NCBI RefSeq assembly: GCF_014646075.1
Contig: NZ_BMMT01000002.1
Location: forward strand, 372,001 to 436,000
Direction of reading: 5' to 3'
DNA length: 64,000 nt
DNA from: Saccharopolyspora thermophila
GTDB taxonomy: Bacteria > Actinomycetota > Actinomycetes > Mycobacteriales > Pseudonocardiaceae
Part shown: one piece after another, positions 35,797 to 45,039 of the stretch
Numbering within the stretch: position 1 is the stretch's first letter
Layout of the letters: each line of letters starts with the position of its first letter
The notes under the pieces: model-generated
The model's database searches: none
What the model saw: the letters and a program-made list of their open reading frames with translations, nothing else
Told to the model about the DNA's origin: nothing
Program-made: the position numbers and the translations under genes

Positions 35797-37113
35797 ATGC
35801 TCACCCGAACCGACCTGCGCGGTCGTGTCCCGTCCACCGCCGAGCTGCGCGCGACCCTGCCGCGCGCCGAGATGGACGTGGAGCACGTGCTGCATCGGGT
35901 TCGGCCGGTGATCGAGTCCGTCCGGGACCGCGGGGTGGCGGCGGTACTGGACTTCACCGAGAAGTTCGACGGAGTTCGACCGGAACGGGTGAGAGTCGCG
36001 GCGGCGGAGCTGCAGCGCGCGCTCGACGAGCTCGACCCCGCGGTGCGGGCCGCCCTGGAGGAGTCGATCAGCCGCACCCGCATGGTGCACAACGATCAAC
36101 GGCGCACCGACACGACCACGCAGGTGGTGCCCGGCGGCACGGTCACCGAGCGCTGGGTGCCGGTGGCGCGCGTCGGCCTGTACGCGCCGGGCGGTCTGGC
36201 GGTGTACCCGTCCAGCGTGGTGATGAACGTCGTCCCGGCGCAGGCCGCCGGGGTGGAGTCGCTGGTGGTGTGCAGCCCGCCGCAGGCGGAGTTCGGCGGC
36301 CTGCCGCACCCGACGATTCTGGCCGCCGCGAGGCTGCTGGGCGTCGAGGAGGTGTGGGCGGTCGGCGGTGCCCAGGCGGTGGCGCTGCTGGCCTACGGCG
36401 GACAGGACACCGACGGTGCCGAGCTGGCCCCGGTGGACATGGTGACCGGGCCGGGCAACGTCTACGTGACCGCCGCCAAGCGGCACCTGCGCAGCCTGAT
36501 CGGCATCGACTCGGAGGCCGGTCCGACCGAGATCGCGGTGCTGGCCGACGAGACCGCGGACCCGGTGCACGTGGCCGCGGACCTGATCAGCCAGGCCGAG
36601 CACGACACCCTGGCCGCCAGCGTGCTGGTGACCACCTCGGAAAAGCTGGCCGACGCGGTGGACGCCGAGCTGGAGCGTCAGGTGGCGCAGACCAAGCACG
36701 TCGAGCGGATCCGCACCGCGCTGACCGGTCGGCAGTCCGGCTGCATCCTGGTGTCCGATGTGGATGACGGGGTAAGGGTGGTCGACGCCTACGCGGCCGA
36801 GCACCTGGAGATCCAGACAGCAGACGCCGAGGCGGTGGCGGCGCGGGTGCGCAACGCGGGGGCGATCTTCGTCGGCCCCTACGCGCCGGTGTCGCTGGGC
36901 GACTACTGCGCGGGTTCCAACCACGTGCTGCCCACCGGCGGCTGTGCGCGGCACTCGTCCGGGTTGAGCGTGCAGAGCTTCCTGCGCGGTATCCACGTGA
37001 TCTCCTACAGCGAGCAGGCGTTGCGCGACGTGGCCGACAAGGTGGTGGCGCTGGCCGACGCCGAGGACCTGCCCGCGCACGGCCAGGCGATCACCGCCCG
37101 CTTCCCCCGCTGA
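35797..37113 (+). CDS. hisD: Histidinol dehydrogenase
   Basis: Zinc-dependent enzyme of 438 residues performing the last two steps of histidine synthesis, histidinol to histidine with two NAD+. Conserved blocks [36 protein letters not shown] and the C-terminal [13 protein letters not shown] and [10 protein letters not shown] contain the Zn and catalytic residues. The ATG follows GGAAGGA. It heads hisD-hisC-hisB; the rest of the pathway cluster resumes at 49.7 kb. Confidence 0.98.
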   Translation: MLTRTDLRGRVPSTAELRATLPRAEMDVEHVLHRVRPVIESVRDRGVAAVLDFTEKFDGVRPERVRVAAAELQRALDELDPAVRAALEESISRTRMVHNDQRRTDTTTQVVPGGTVTERWVPVARVGLYAPGGLAVYPSSVVMNVVPAQAAGVESLVVCSPPQAEFGGLPHPTILAAARLLGVEEVWAVGGAQAVALLAYGGQDTDGAELAPVDMVTGPGNVYVTAAKRHLRSLIGIDSEAGPTEIAVLADETADPVHVAADLISQAEHDTLAASVLVTTSEKLADAVDAELERQVAQTKHVERIRTALTGRQSGCILVSDVDDGVRVVDAYAAEHLEIQTADAEAVAARVRNAGAIFVGPYAPVSLGDYCAGSNHVLPTGGCARHSSGLSVQSFLRGIHVISYSEQALRDVADKVVALADAEDLPAHGQAITARFPR

Positions 37114-38933
<1,820 letters not shown>

Positions 38934-38950
38934 CAGATCCTCTCCGGTGA

Positions 38951-38980
38951 GGGGCGCCCCTGAGCGCTCAAGGGCGCCCC
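38951..38980. terminator. 15-bp inverted repeat after hisB
   Basis: GGGGCGCCCCTGAGC and GCTCAAGGGCGCCCC are reverse complements with one mismatch and no spacer, giving a 9-bp GC stem with a self-complementary loop. It lies between hisB and the convergent DUF397 gene and should end hisDCB transcription. Confidence 0.8.
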
Positions 38981-38989
38981 ATACCTCCG

Positions 38990-39205
38990 TCAGGGCAGGT
39001 CGAAACGACCGGCCTTCGCCGAGCGGATCATGGCGGTGAACTCGCTCGGCGCGAGCAGCAGCGCGGGTCCGGTGGGGTTCTTCGAGTCCCGGACCGCGGT
39101 GAACTCCGCGGTGGCACCGACCTCGACGCACTGGGCACCTTGCTGGCTGCGGCTGCTCTTGCGCCACTGAACCGCTAAGTCGGATGCCCGGTCAACGTGG
39201 CTCAC
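38990..39205 (-). CDS. DUF397 domain protein
   Basis: A 71-residue protein of the actinobacterial DUF397 family: VQWRKSSRSQQGAQCVEVG at the N-terminus, VRDSKNPTGPALLLAPSEFTAMI in the middle. Members typically pair with an XRE/Scr1-type regulator and are thought to act with it, in a few cases as antagonists in development. The GTG start overlaps the stop of that regulator by 4 bases, so the two are a coupled operon. The pair is the first unit of the accessory block that splits the his locus. Confidence 0.9.
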   Translation of the reverse strand: MSHVDRASDLAVQWRKSSRSQQGAQCVEVGATAEFTAVRDSKNPTGPALLLAPSEFTAMIRSAKAGRFDLP

Positions 39206-40059
39206 ATGAACTCCTTCTGCAGCTTGCGGATGAACGACAGTGACTTTAGCGGTTCCAGCGCGGTGCTGGTCAGATGATGAAAGTTCGTCTTCAGCCTGCG
39301 TACCTGCGCTGGCTTCTCCGGGTAGACGTTACCCGCCGCGCAGTCCACGTAGCCGATCTCGGGATCAGTGGGTTCGGCGAACTCGACGAGCGTGAAGGAG
39401 CCGCTTGCCGCGACATGCTCACCTGCGCTGAACGGCAGGACCTGAACCGTGAGCTTGGTGCTTTCACACAACGTGAGCAGGTGTTCGAGCTGTTCGCGCA
39501 TGACCTCTGGGCTGCCCACCCGCCTGCGGAACACCGCTTCATCGAGCACGGCCCACACGGTGAGTGGGTCGGTTTCCCGCGTCAGTGCCTGTTGCCGTGC
39601 CATCCGCAGACCGACGAGCCGTTCCAACTCGGCATTGGGCCTGCCCGGATCCTCCGCGCGGAGCCAGGCCCGGGCGTAGTCCTCCGTCTGCAAAAGACCA
39701 GGCACGATCAACGTTTCGAAGATGAGCAGCGACGCGGCCGCTTCCTCAACGCTGAGGTACAGGTCGAAGTCGGTGGGCAGGACGTCATCGAACTCCTGCC
39801 ACCACCCGCGCTGCTCCGCAGCCTGAGCGAGTTCCAGGACCTTCTTCCGCGTCTTGTCGTCGGCGTTGTAGGCGTCGAGCAGAGCTCGAATGTCCTTCAG
39901 GAGCACCACGTTATGGCCGGTTTCGAGCCGCGAGAGCTTCGCCGTGGACATGCCTGCGCGCCGCCTGGCTTGCTCGTTGCTGAGTCCAGCGCTGAGACGC
40001 AACGCCTTCAGCACGCCTCCCAATCGGCGCCGTCCCATCGTCGGGGCCATTCCGGCCAT
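39202..40059 (-). CDS. XRE-family regulator with DUF5753-type domain
   Basis: A 285-residue Scr1/BldB-associated type regulator: an N-terminal helix-turn-helix (GGVLKALRLSAGLSNEQARRRAGMSTAKLSRLETG, residues about 11-45) and a C-terminal DUF5753 ligand-type domain with characteristic VPGLLQTEDYARA, RQQALTRETDPL and QVLPFSAGEH. The ATG at 40059 has AGGAGGT 3 bases upstream, fixing the start. It is divergent from the small Cys-containing protein at 40239 with an AT-rich gap that holds a TGTAACTTACA palindrome. Confidence 0.92.
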   Translation of the reverse strand: MAGMAPTMGRRRLGGVLKALRLSAGLSNEQARRRAGMSTAKLSRLETGHNVVLLKDIRALLDAYNADDKTRKKVLELAQAAEQRGWWQEFDDVLPTDFDLYLSVEEAAASLLIFETLIVPGLLQTEDYARAWLRAEDPGRPNAELERLVGLRMARQQALTRETDPLTVWAVLDEAVFRRRVGSPEVMREQLEHLLTLCESTKLTVQVLPFSAGEHVAASGSFTLVEFAEPTDPEIGYVDCAAGNVYPEKPAQVRRLKTNFHHLTSTALEPLKSLSFIRKLQKEFM

Positions 40060-40162
40060 GACACCTCCTGCGGTCGTGTACCTGGTCAGTCTCCATGTCG
40101 ATCGATCGGCTGCCAATGAGCGACACGACCCGATTGGTGGACTTTCGGAATGAATACTTCAG

Positions 40163-40173
40163 TGTAACTTACA
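40163..40173. promoter_or_regulatory. 11-bp perfect palindrome in divergent promoter region
   Basis: TGTAA, C, TTACA lies in an unusually AT-rich stretch between the XRE gene and the divergent Cys-containing protein. TAACTT inside it fits a plus-strand -10 hexamer. A candidate XRE operator. Confidence 0.4.
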
Positions 40174-40238
40174 AAGAGTCGATCACGTGGTCAGCAGAAA
40201 TTCGACCAGGAACCATGCTGAAAGCCGAGGTAGATGCG

Positions 40239-40490
40239 ATGGCCACCGAGTACGCCGCGAACCGCCACTACTGGTTGCCCATTCCGGGTGCAGGCGACAT
40301 CGGCGGGACGCGCCACGCCTTCCGCGGGCTGCGCTGGGAAGGACAGTCTTCGGGATCAACCGTGTGTGGTCAGGAAGTCGCGATGGCCAAACCGTCCGAA
40401 ATGGACTGGTGTCTCTTCCCGACCTGCCAGCTGTGCAACGGAATTCTCGTCGCAGAGCAGCGCCCTGATGATCGACGCGAAGGGGCCTGA
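40239..40490 (+). CDS. Small zinc-finger-like protein, 83 aa
   Basis: A small protein of the type found beside XRE/DUF397 pairs in Pseudonocardiales: HYWLPIPGAGDIGGTRHAFRGL, then VCGQEVAMAKPSEMDW and the Cys pair in FPTCQLCNGIL. The single Cys, the CxxC and His residues could bind zinc. ATG 40239 is chosen for GAGGT 8 bases upstream; in-frame ATGs at 40116 and 40215 are alternatives. Function unknown; the divergent arrangement suggests control by the XRE protein. Confidence 0.7.
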   Translation: MATEYAANRHYWLPIPGAGDIGGTRHAFRGLRWEGQSSGSTVCGQEVAMAKPSEMDWCLFPTCQLCNGILVAEQRPDDRREGA

Positions 40491-40668
40491 GCTGATCACG
40501 TGGATCACTGCCGCCGGCGTCGCCTCCATCTGCGCGCCACGTGGTTCCGCTACCGTTGCTGGTCGTATGCAGCACGCCGGAGGCGGCGATGGTGCGCTGA
40601 TGGTCCGGTATCTCGGCAAAGCACCCGAATTCGCGCGCTACCACCCGCAGCGCGGGCAAGGGACTCAC

Positions 40669-41493
40669 ATGGCCATGCGCGCAATCTTCTTGTGCTGCAA
40701 CGAATCCTCGCTGGATTGCGGCGCATGTAGACCCGGCTCGGTGCTGGTCGCTTCCCTCCCCGACACCCAGCACCGAGCCGCCCGGCCGTGGCGGTGTGTG
40801 GCCCCCGACGCACCGCCCGGCCGGATCCAGGTCCACCTGCCGTCACCGATGCAGCTCGGAGTGGTGATCTCCCGCGACGGCCGCCCGCTGGCCGACCTTC
40901 CCGCCGGGGCGAAGATCGGCACATCCGCCGTCCGCCGCCACGCCCAACTGGGTCTGTACCGGCCTGATCTGATCATAGAGCGAGTCAGGGGCAGCGTGAA
41001 CCGCCGGATCAACAAGCTCGACGACGGTGAGTACGACGCGATCCTCCTTGCCCGCGCCGGCCTGGAACGGGTGGGCCTGGACCACCGCATCACCGAAGTC
41101 CTGCCCACCACGTGGGCCGACGGGGAAACCCCCGCCATGGTTCCCGCCGTCGGCGCAGCCGTGATCGGCGTGCAGGCCCGCACCGCGGACGAGCTGGTCA
41201 TGCGGCTGCTCGACGAACTCAATGACCCCGGCACCGCCCGGCACATCACCGCCGAACGGACGATGCTGCACATGCTCCGGGGCCACTGCAACAGCCCCAT
41301 CGCCGGACACGCCCACACCACCGCCGACGGCCAGCTCAGCCTGTTCGGCATGGTGTTCAACCGCGACGGCTCGCGGTGGGTCCGCTCCCACGGCTGGGGT
41401 CCCACCGACGACCCTGCCAGCCTGGGCGCATGGGTCGCCGGAGACCTGCTCCGCCAGGGAGCCCGACGCCTGATCACCGCCACGCGCAAGTGA
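40669..41493 (+). CDS. Truncated HemC-like protein
   Basis: From residue 62 to the end this 274-residue protein matches domains 2 and 3 of hydroxymethylbilane synthase: SRDGRPLADLPAGAKIGTSAVRRHAQL, RGSVNRRINKLDDGEYDAILLARAGLERVGL, a degenerate PAMVPAVGAAVIGVQAR, and HMLRGHCNSPIAG whose Cys207 sits where the dipyrromethane cofactor attaches. The N-terminal domain with the catalytic Asp is missing and replaced by about 60 Cys-containing residues (CC, then CGAC). The ATG follows AAGGGA; homology would also allow ATG 40849. It has no internal stop, so it is either a divergent paralogue with a new role or a decaying gene. It is unlikely to make hydroxymethylbilane. Confidence 0.65.
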   Translation: MAMRAIFLCCNESSLDCGACRPGSVLVASLPDTQHRAARPWRCVAPDAPPGRIQVHLPSPMQLGVVISRDGRPLADLPAGAKIGTSAVRRHAQLGLYRPDLIIERVRGSVNRRINKLDDGEYDAILLARAGLERVGLDHRITEVLPTTWADGETPAMVPAVGAAVIGVQARTADELVMRLLDELNDPGTARHITAERTMLHMLRGHCNSPIAGHAHTTADGQLSLFGMVFNRDGSRWVRSHGWGPTDDPASLGAWVAGDLLRQGARRLITATRK

Positions 41494-41615
41494 GAACCCG
41501 AGTCGCCTTAACCGTCCCATGTGGACGTTCGCGGGTACGGGTGGTGGGCGACACCGCAGCACGGCCGCGTCGAGAACGGCCGACCCGGTGTCACCGGCTG
41601 ACGTGGCCTCGCGGG

Positions 41616-41621
41616 TAGGCT
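41616..41621 (+). promoter_or_regulatory. -10 hexamer of a leaderless gene
   Basis: TAGGCT ends 7 bases before the ATG at 41629, the spacing for leaderless transcription of the small membrane protein. Confidence 0.45.
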
Positions 41622-41628
41622 GCCGGGC

Positions 41629-41787
41629 ATGGCGGACTACCTCCCGATCGTGCTGCTCGCGGTCGCAGGCTTCCTGGTCGGCGGCGTCTACGCGACCTGG
41701 AAGACCGCGCGGGGCTGCGCGATCCTGCTCGCGGTGGCCGCCGTCATGGCGATCGTCGGCGGCATTGGCTGGATGGTGTACGGCTGA
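41629..41787 (+). CDS. Small two-helix membrane protein, 52 aa
   Basis: A 52-residue protein with two hydrophobic helices (about 4-22 and 29-50) joined by a short basic turn (YATWKTARGC), ending WMVYG. There is no ribosome site, but TAGGCT is 7 bases upstream, fitting a leaderless start. Codon usage is typical of the genome. It is isolated between the HemC-like and CBS-HEPN genes; no family was recognised. Confidence 0.6.
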   Translation: MADYLPIVLLAVAGFLVGGVYATWKTARGCAILLAVAAVMAIVGGIGWMVYG

Positions 41788-41933
41788 ACGCTCCACCAGC
41801 CGATAACGTACGCAGATCGTGCACGTTCCGTGACGATCTGACTACTCTGCTTGCTACAGTGCGCGGTTGGTCGTCGGCCTGACCTGGTCGACGTCGAGCG
41901 GGATCGACTCGTGCGGCGGGGAGGACTCTGGGG

Positions 41934-43481
41934 ATGGCAACTGCTGCGGCGTGGCTGGTGCGCGGTGGTCGAGATGGCGAGCGAGAGGACCGTGCCCTGA
42001 GCTCCGGCCTGGTGATCGCCGGGTGGACCGAGGTCGGTGACCTGAGCGGATCGACCACCAAAGCGGACGTGCGGGAACACATCGAGCGTTCCTATCCGCA
42101 CGAGAGCAAGGCGAGGGTGGCGAACTGGACCGGGCAGCTATGGCGGCTTGTCTCCGAGATGCAGGAGGGGGACCACGTCGTCATGCCGCTCAAGACCCGG
42201 CCACAGCAGATCGCGATCGGTCGCGTCAGCGGACCATACCGCTTTGACTCCACCGCGCCGCCCGGCTTCCAGCACGTCCGCCCGGTGGACTGGATCCGCA
42301 AGGACGTTCCGCGGGATGCGGTGCAACGCGATCTGTTGGACAGCATGGGATCGTTGTTGACGATCTGCAGGCTGCAGCGTTTCGGGGCAGCCCGGCGAGT
42401 GGCACAGATCGCCGCACACGGAGTTGACCCCGGGCCCACCGCAGACGAGCAGGAGTGGCATGGGGTGCGGTCGCCGCGCGATCTGGTCGACAAGGCAGTC
42501 GCCGCCTCAGCAGAGTCTCCGTTTCAGCTTTCGATCAGGGAACTGCTGGCGTGTTGGGGGGTGCTGCGCCGCACCCCGGCCAACATCGCTGCGATCGAGG
42601 CTGATCTGAGCGAGTTCGGAATCACCACCAAACCGCCGTTCACCGAGGGGTGGCTCGACAACAAGGTCGAGATCGTGCCGGTCGGTGAGGAACCTGGTGA
42701 TGCGGAGGAGCCGGCAAGTCGCGCAGCGACCGAGAACACGCAGGAAGCGTCCGAGTTTCCGCCCATCACGTTGCGGATGGGCATGCTGAAGTCGGCGAAC
42801 AGCGGTGTGGCCAGCGTTCGACCCGGCGACACACTGTTGAGCGCGACGACTCGGATGGTCGCCGACAACTATTCGCAGCTGGCAGTCATCGATGACGAGG
42901 GACACCTGCACGGTGCGGTCAGTTGGGAGTCAATCGGCCAGGCTCGCATGTCGCGGACCCCGAGCCTGGTGTCAGACGCGATCGTGCCGGCCCGGACTGT
43001 CGAGCACAGCGAAGATCTCCTGACTCAGTTGGACGAGATCTACCGCAGCGGCTACGTCTTCGTCCGCGGGGCAGACCAGGCAATCTGCGGCATCGTGACG
43101 ACAGCGGATCTCACCGGACAGTTCGGCGAAATCGCCCGCCCCTTCGTACTGATCGAGGAAGCCGAGCGGCGGTTGCGGCGGCGGGTGGACGAGGTGTTCA
43201 GCCTGGGGGAGATCCAGTACGTGGCGCGTCGAGGTCGTAGTGCGGTGCGGTCGGCCGCGGATCTCACCCTCGGGAACTACCGATACCTGCTCGAGCCGGT
43301 TGCACACTGGCAGCGGCTTGGATGGCCGCTGGATCACCAGGTTTTCCTCGACCGCCTGGAGCAGGTCCGTGCTATCCGGAACGAACTGATGCACTTCACC
43401 CCAGACCCACTCAATGCCGCGCAGCTCGATTGCCTGACCGGATTCGTGCGGATGTTGCGCACGGTCGACCCGCGCGGCTGA
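41934..43481 (+). CDS. Mrr-N/PUA-like + winged helix + CBS pair + HEPN protein (candidate defence effector)
   Basis: A 515-residue multidomain protein. Residues about 4-150 resemble the N-terminal, PUA/EVE-like domain of Mrr-type restriction proteins (WLVRGGRDGEREDRAL, VANWTGQLWRLVSEMQEGDHVV, LKTRPQQIAIGRVSGPYRF). Residues 195-245 look like a winged helix (FQLSIRELLACWGVLRRTPA). Residues about 280-395 are a CBS pair. Residues 400-515 look like a HEPN domain with Arg482-Asn483-x3-His487 (RNELMH), the RX4-6H motif of HEPN RNases. The ATG follows GGGGAGGA; a possible promoter is TACAGT at 41855-41860. It stands alone between other transcription units, with lower GC and more mixed codons than neighbours. 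A sensor-plus-RNase abortive-infection role is inferred, not shown. Confidence 0.75.
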   Translation: MATAAAWLVRGGRDGEREDRALSSGLVIAGWTEVGDLSGSTTKADVREHIERSYPHESKARVANWTGQLWRLVSEMQEGDHVVMPLKTRPQQIAIGRVSGPYRFDSTAPPGFQHVRPVDWIRKDVPRDAVQRDLLDSMGSLLTICRLQRFGAARRVAQIAAHGVDPGPTADEQEWHGVRSPRDLVDKAVAASAESPFQLSIRELLACWGVLRRTPANIAAIEADLSEFGITTKPPFTEGWLDNKVEIVPVGEEPGDAEEPASRAATENTQEASEFPPITLRMGMLKSANSGVASVRPGDTLLSATTRMVADNYSQLAVIDDEGHLHGAVSWESIGQARMSRTPSLVSDAIVPARTVEHSEDLLTQLDEIYRSGYVFVRGADQAICGIVTTADLTGQFGEIARPFVLIEEAERRLRRRVDEVFSLGEIQYVARRGRSAVRSAADLTLGNYRYLLEPVAHWQRLGWPLDHQVFLDRLEQVRAIRNELMHFTPDPLNAAQLDCLTGFVRMLRTVDPRG

Positions 43482-43492
43482 GCAGGTGACAA

Positions 43493-43520
43493 GGGCCCGG
43501 CCAGCGCTGTGGCCGGGCCC
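43493..43520. terminator. Perfect 10-bp hairpin, bidirectional terminator
   Basis: GGGCCCGGCC and GGCCGGGCCC pair perfectly with an 8-base loop, between the convergent CBS-HEPN gene and dctA. Confidence 0.8.
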
Positions 43521-43532
43521 GTCGTGCGCGCG

Positions 43533-44894
43533 TTAGTTCGCCGCAGCCGTGACCTTGTCGGGTTCCTGCTGCTGGCCGCCGCCGTGGCCGTCGTCGACGA
43601 AGGACTGCTCGTCGAACGGCTCGCGGCCCGCGAAGACCTGCTTCATCCGGTCGCGGTCGATCTCCTTGGTCCACGCGCCGATCAGGACCGTCGCCACCGC
43701 GTTGCCCGCGAAGTTCGTCAGCGCCCGGGCCTCGGACATGAACCGGTCGATGCCCACGATCAGGCCGACGCCGTCGAGCAGTTCCGGCCGGTGCGACTGC
43801 AGGCCGCCCGCCAGCGTCGCCAGGCCCGCGCCGCTGACCCCCGCCGCGCCCTTGGAGGCGATCATCATGAACAGCAGCAGGCCCACCTGCTCACCCAGCG
43901 ACAGCGGGGCGCCCAGCGCGCTCGCGATGAACAGCGACGCCATGGTCAGGTAGATCATCGTGCCGTCCAGGTTGAACGAGTAGCCGGTCGGCACCGTGAT
44001 GCCCACCACCGGCTTGCTCACCCCGAGGTGCTCCATCTTCGCGATCAGCCGTGGCAGGGCCGCCTCCGACGACGAGGTGGACACGATCAGCAGGAACTCG
44101 CGGCCCAGGTACCGCAGCAGCGAGAAGATGTTGACCCGCGCGAACATCCACAGCACCGGGCCCAGCACGAGGAACACGAACAGCAGGCAGGTCACGTAGA
44201 AGCCGAACATGATCACGGCCAGACCCTTGAGCGCCTGCACGCCGGTCGCGCCGACGACCGCCGCGATCGCGCCGAACGCGCCCACCGGGGCCGCCCACAT
44301 CACCATCGCCAGCATCTTGAACACCAGCCGCTGCAGGTGCTCGATGCCGCGCAGGATCGGCGCACCCTTGTCCCCCATGGCCTGCAGCGCGAAGCCGGCC
44401 AGCAGGGCGACCAGCAGCGTCTGCAGCACCTCGCCCTCGGTCAGGGACGACACCAGGGTGTGCGGGATGATCCCGAGCAGGAAGTCGGTGGTGCTCTCGG
44501 CGCCCTCACCGGCCTGCGCGGCGCCCTGGCCGCGCAGCGCCTCGGTGATGTGCAGGCCCTCGCCCGGGTGCAGCACATTGCCCACCAGCAGGCCGATCAC
44601 CAGCGCCACCAACGACATGATCAGGAAGTACACCAGCGCCAGGCCGCCGACCTTGCCGACCTTGGCCGCCTTGCGCACCCCGCCCACGCCGAGCACGATG
44701 GTGCAGAAGATCACCGGCGAGATCATCATCTTGATCAGGTTGACGAAGCCGGTGCCCAGCGGTTTGAGGGCCTTGCCGAGGTCGGGGGCGGCGAACCCGA
44801 CGACGATCCCGGCCACCACCGCGACGATCACCGCCAGATACAGATAGTGCGTTCGATCTCGACGGCGGGCCGGTGCAGCGTCCTTGCGTGCCAC
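43533..44894 (-). CDS. dctA: C4-dicarboxylate/cation symporter
   Basis: DAACS-family (SLC1-type) transporter of 453 residues that imports succinate, fumarate, malate or related dicarboxylates with protons or Na+. Family signatures are the serine-rich loop STSSSEAALP, FNLDGTMIY, SKGAAGVSGAG and the substrate/cation helix LTNFAGNAVATVLIG. The GTG start has AGGAG 7 bases upstream. It is divergent from a CitA/DcuS-type sensor kinase, so its expression is probably induced by external dicarboxylate. The C-terminal tail is short and Gln/acidic-rich. Confidence 0.94.
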   Translation of the reverse strand: MARKDAAPARRRDRTHYLYLAVIVAVVAGIVVGFAAPDLGKALKPLGTGFVNLIKMMISPVIFCTIVLGVGGVRKAAKVGKVGGLALVYFLIMSLVALVIGLLVGNVLHPGEGLHITEALRGQGAAQAGEGAESTTDFLLGIIPHTLVSSLTEGEVLQTLLVALLAGFALQAMGDKGAPILRGIEHLQRLVFKMLAMVMWAAPVGAFGAIAAVVGATGVQALKGLAVIMFGFYVTCLLFVFLVLGPVLWMFARVNIFSLLRYLGREFLLIVSTSSSEAALPRLIAKMEHLGVSKPVVGITVPTGYSFNLDGTMIYLTMASLFIASALGAPLSLGEQVGLLLFMMIASKGAAGVSGAGLATLAGGLQSHRPELLDGVGLIVGIDRFMSEARALTNFAGNAVATVLIGAWTKEIDRDRMKQVFAGREPFDEQSFVDDGHGGGQQQEPDKVTAAAN

Positions 44895-44987
44895 TGTTGC
44901 GCTCCTACGGGCTACCGGGTAACACTCCAGCCACTCGTGTCCCAGGTCACGGTGTGGCTCGGGATGGAACTATCGGTGCCCGGTATC

Positions 44988-45031
44988 GTCCTCGTCACGC
45001 TTGTGTTCATTCTGTTCACGTCCTCGTCACG
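44988..45031. promoter_or_regulatory. Tandem direct repeats, candidate response-regulator sites
   Basis: GTCCTCGTCACG occurs at 44988-44999 and again at 45020-45031, 32 bases apart (three helical turns). Between them TGTTCA is repeated at 45004 and 45013. All lie in the 145-base gap between dctA and the divergent kinase gene. Confidence 0.5.
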
Positions 45032-45039
45032 GGACCGCC

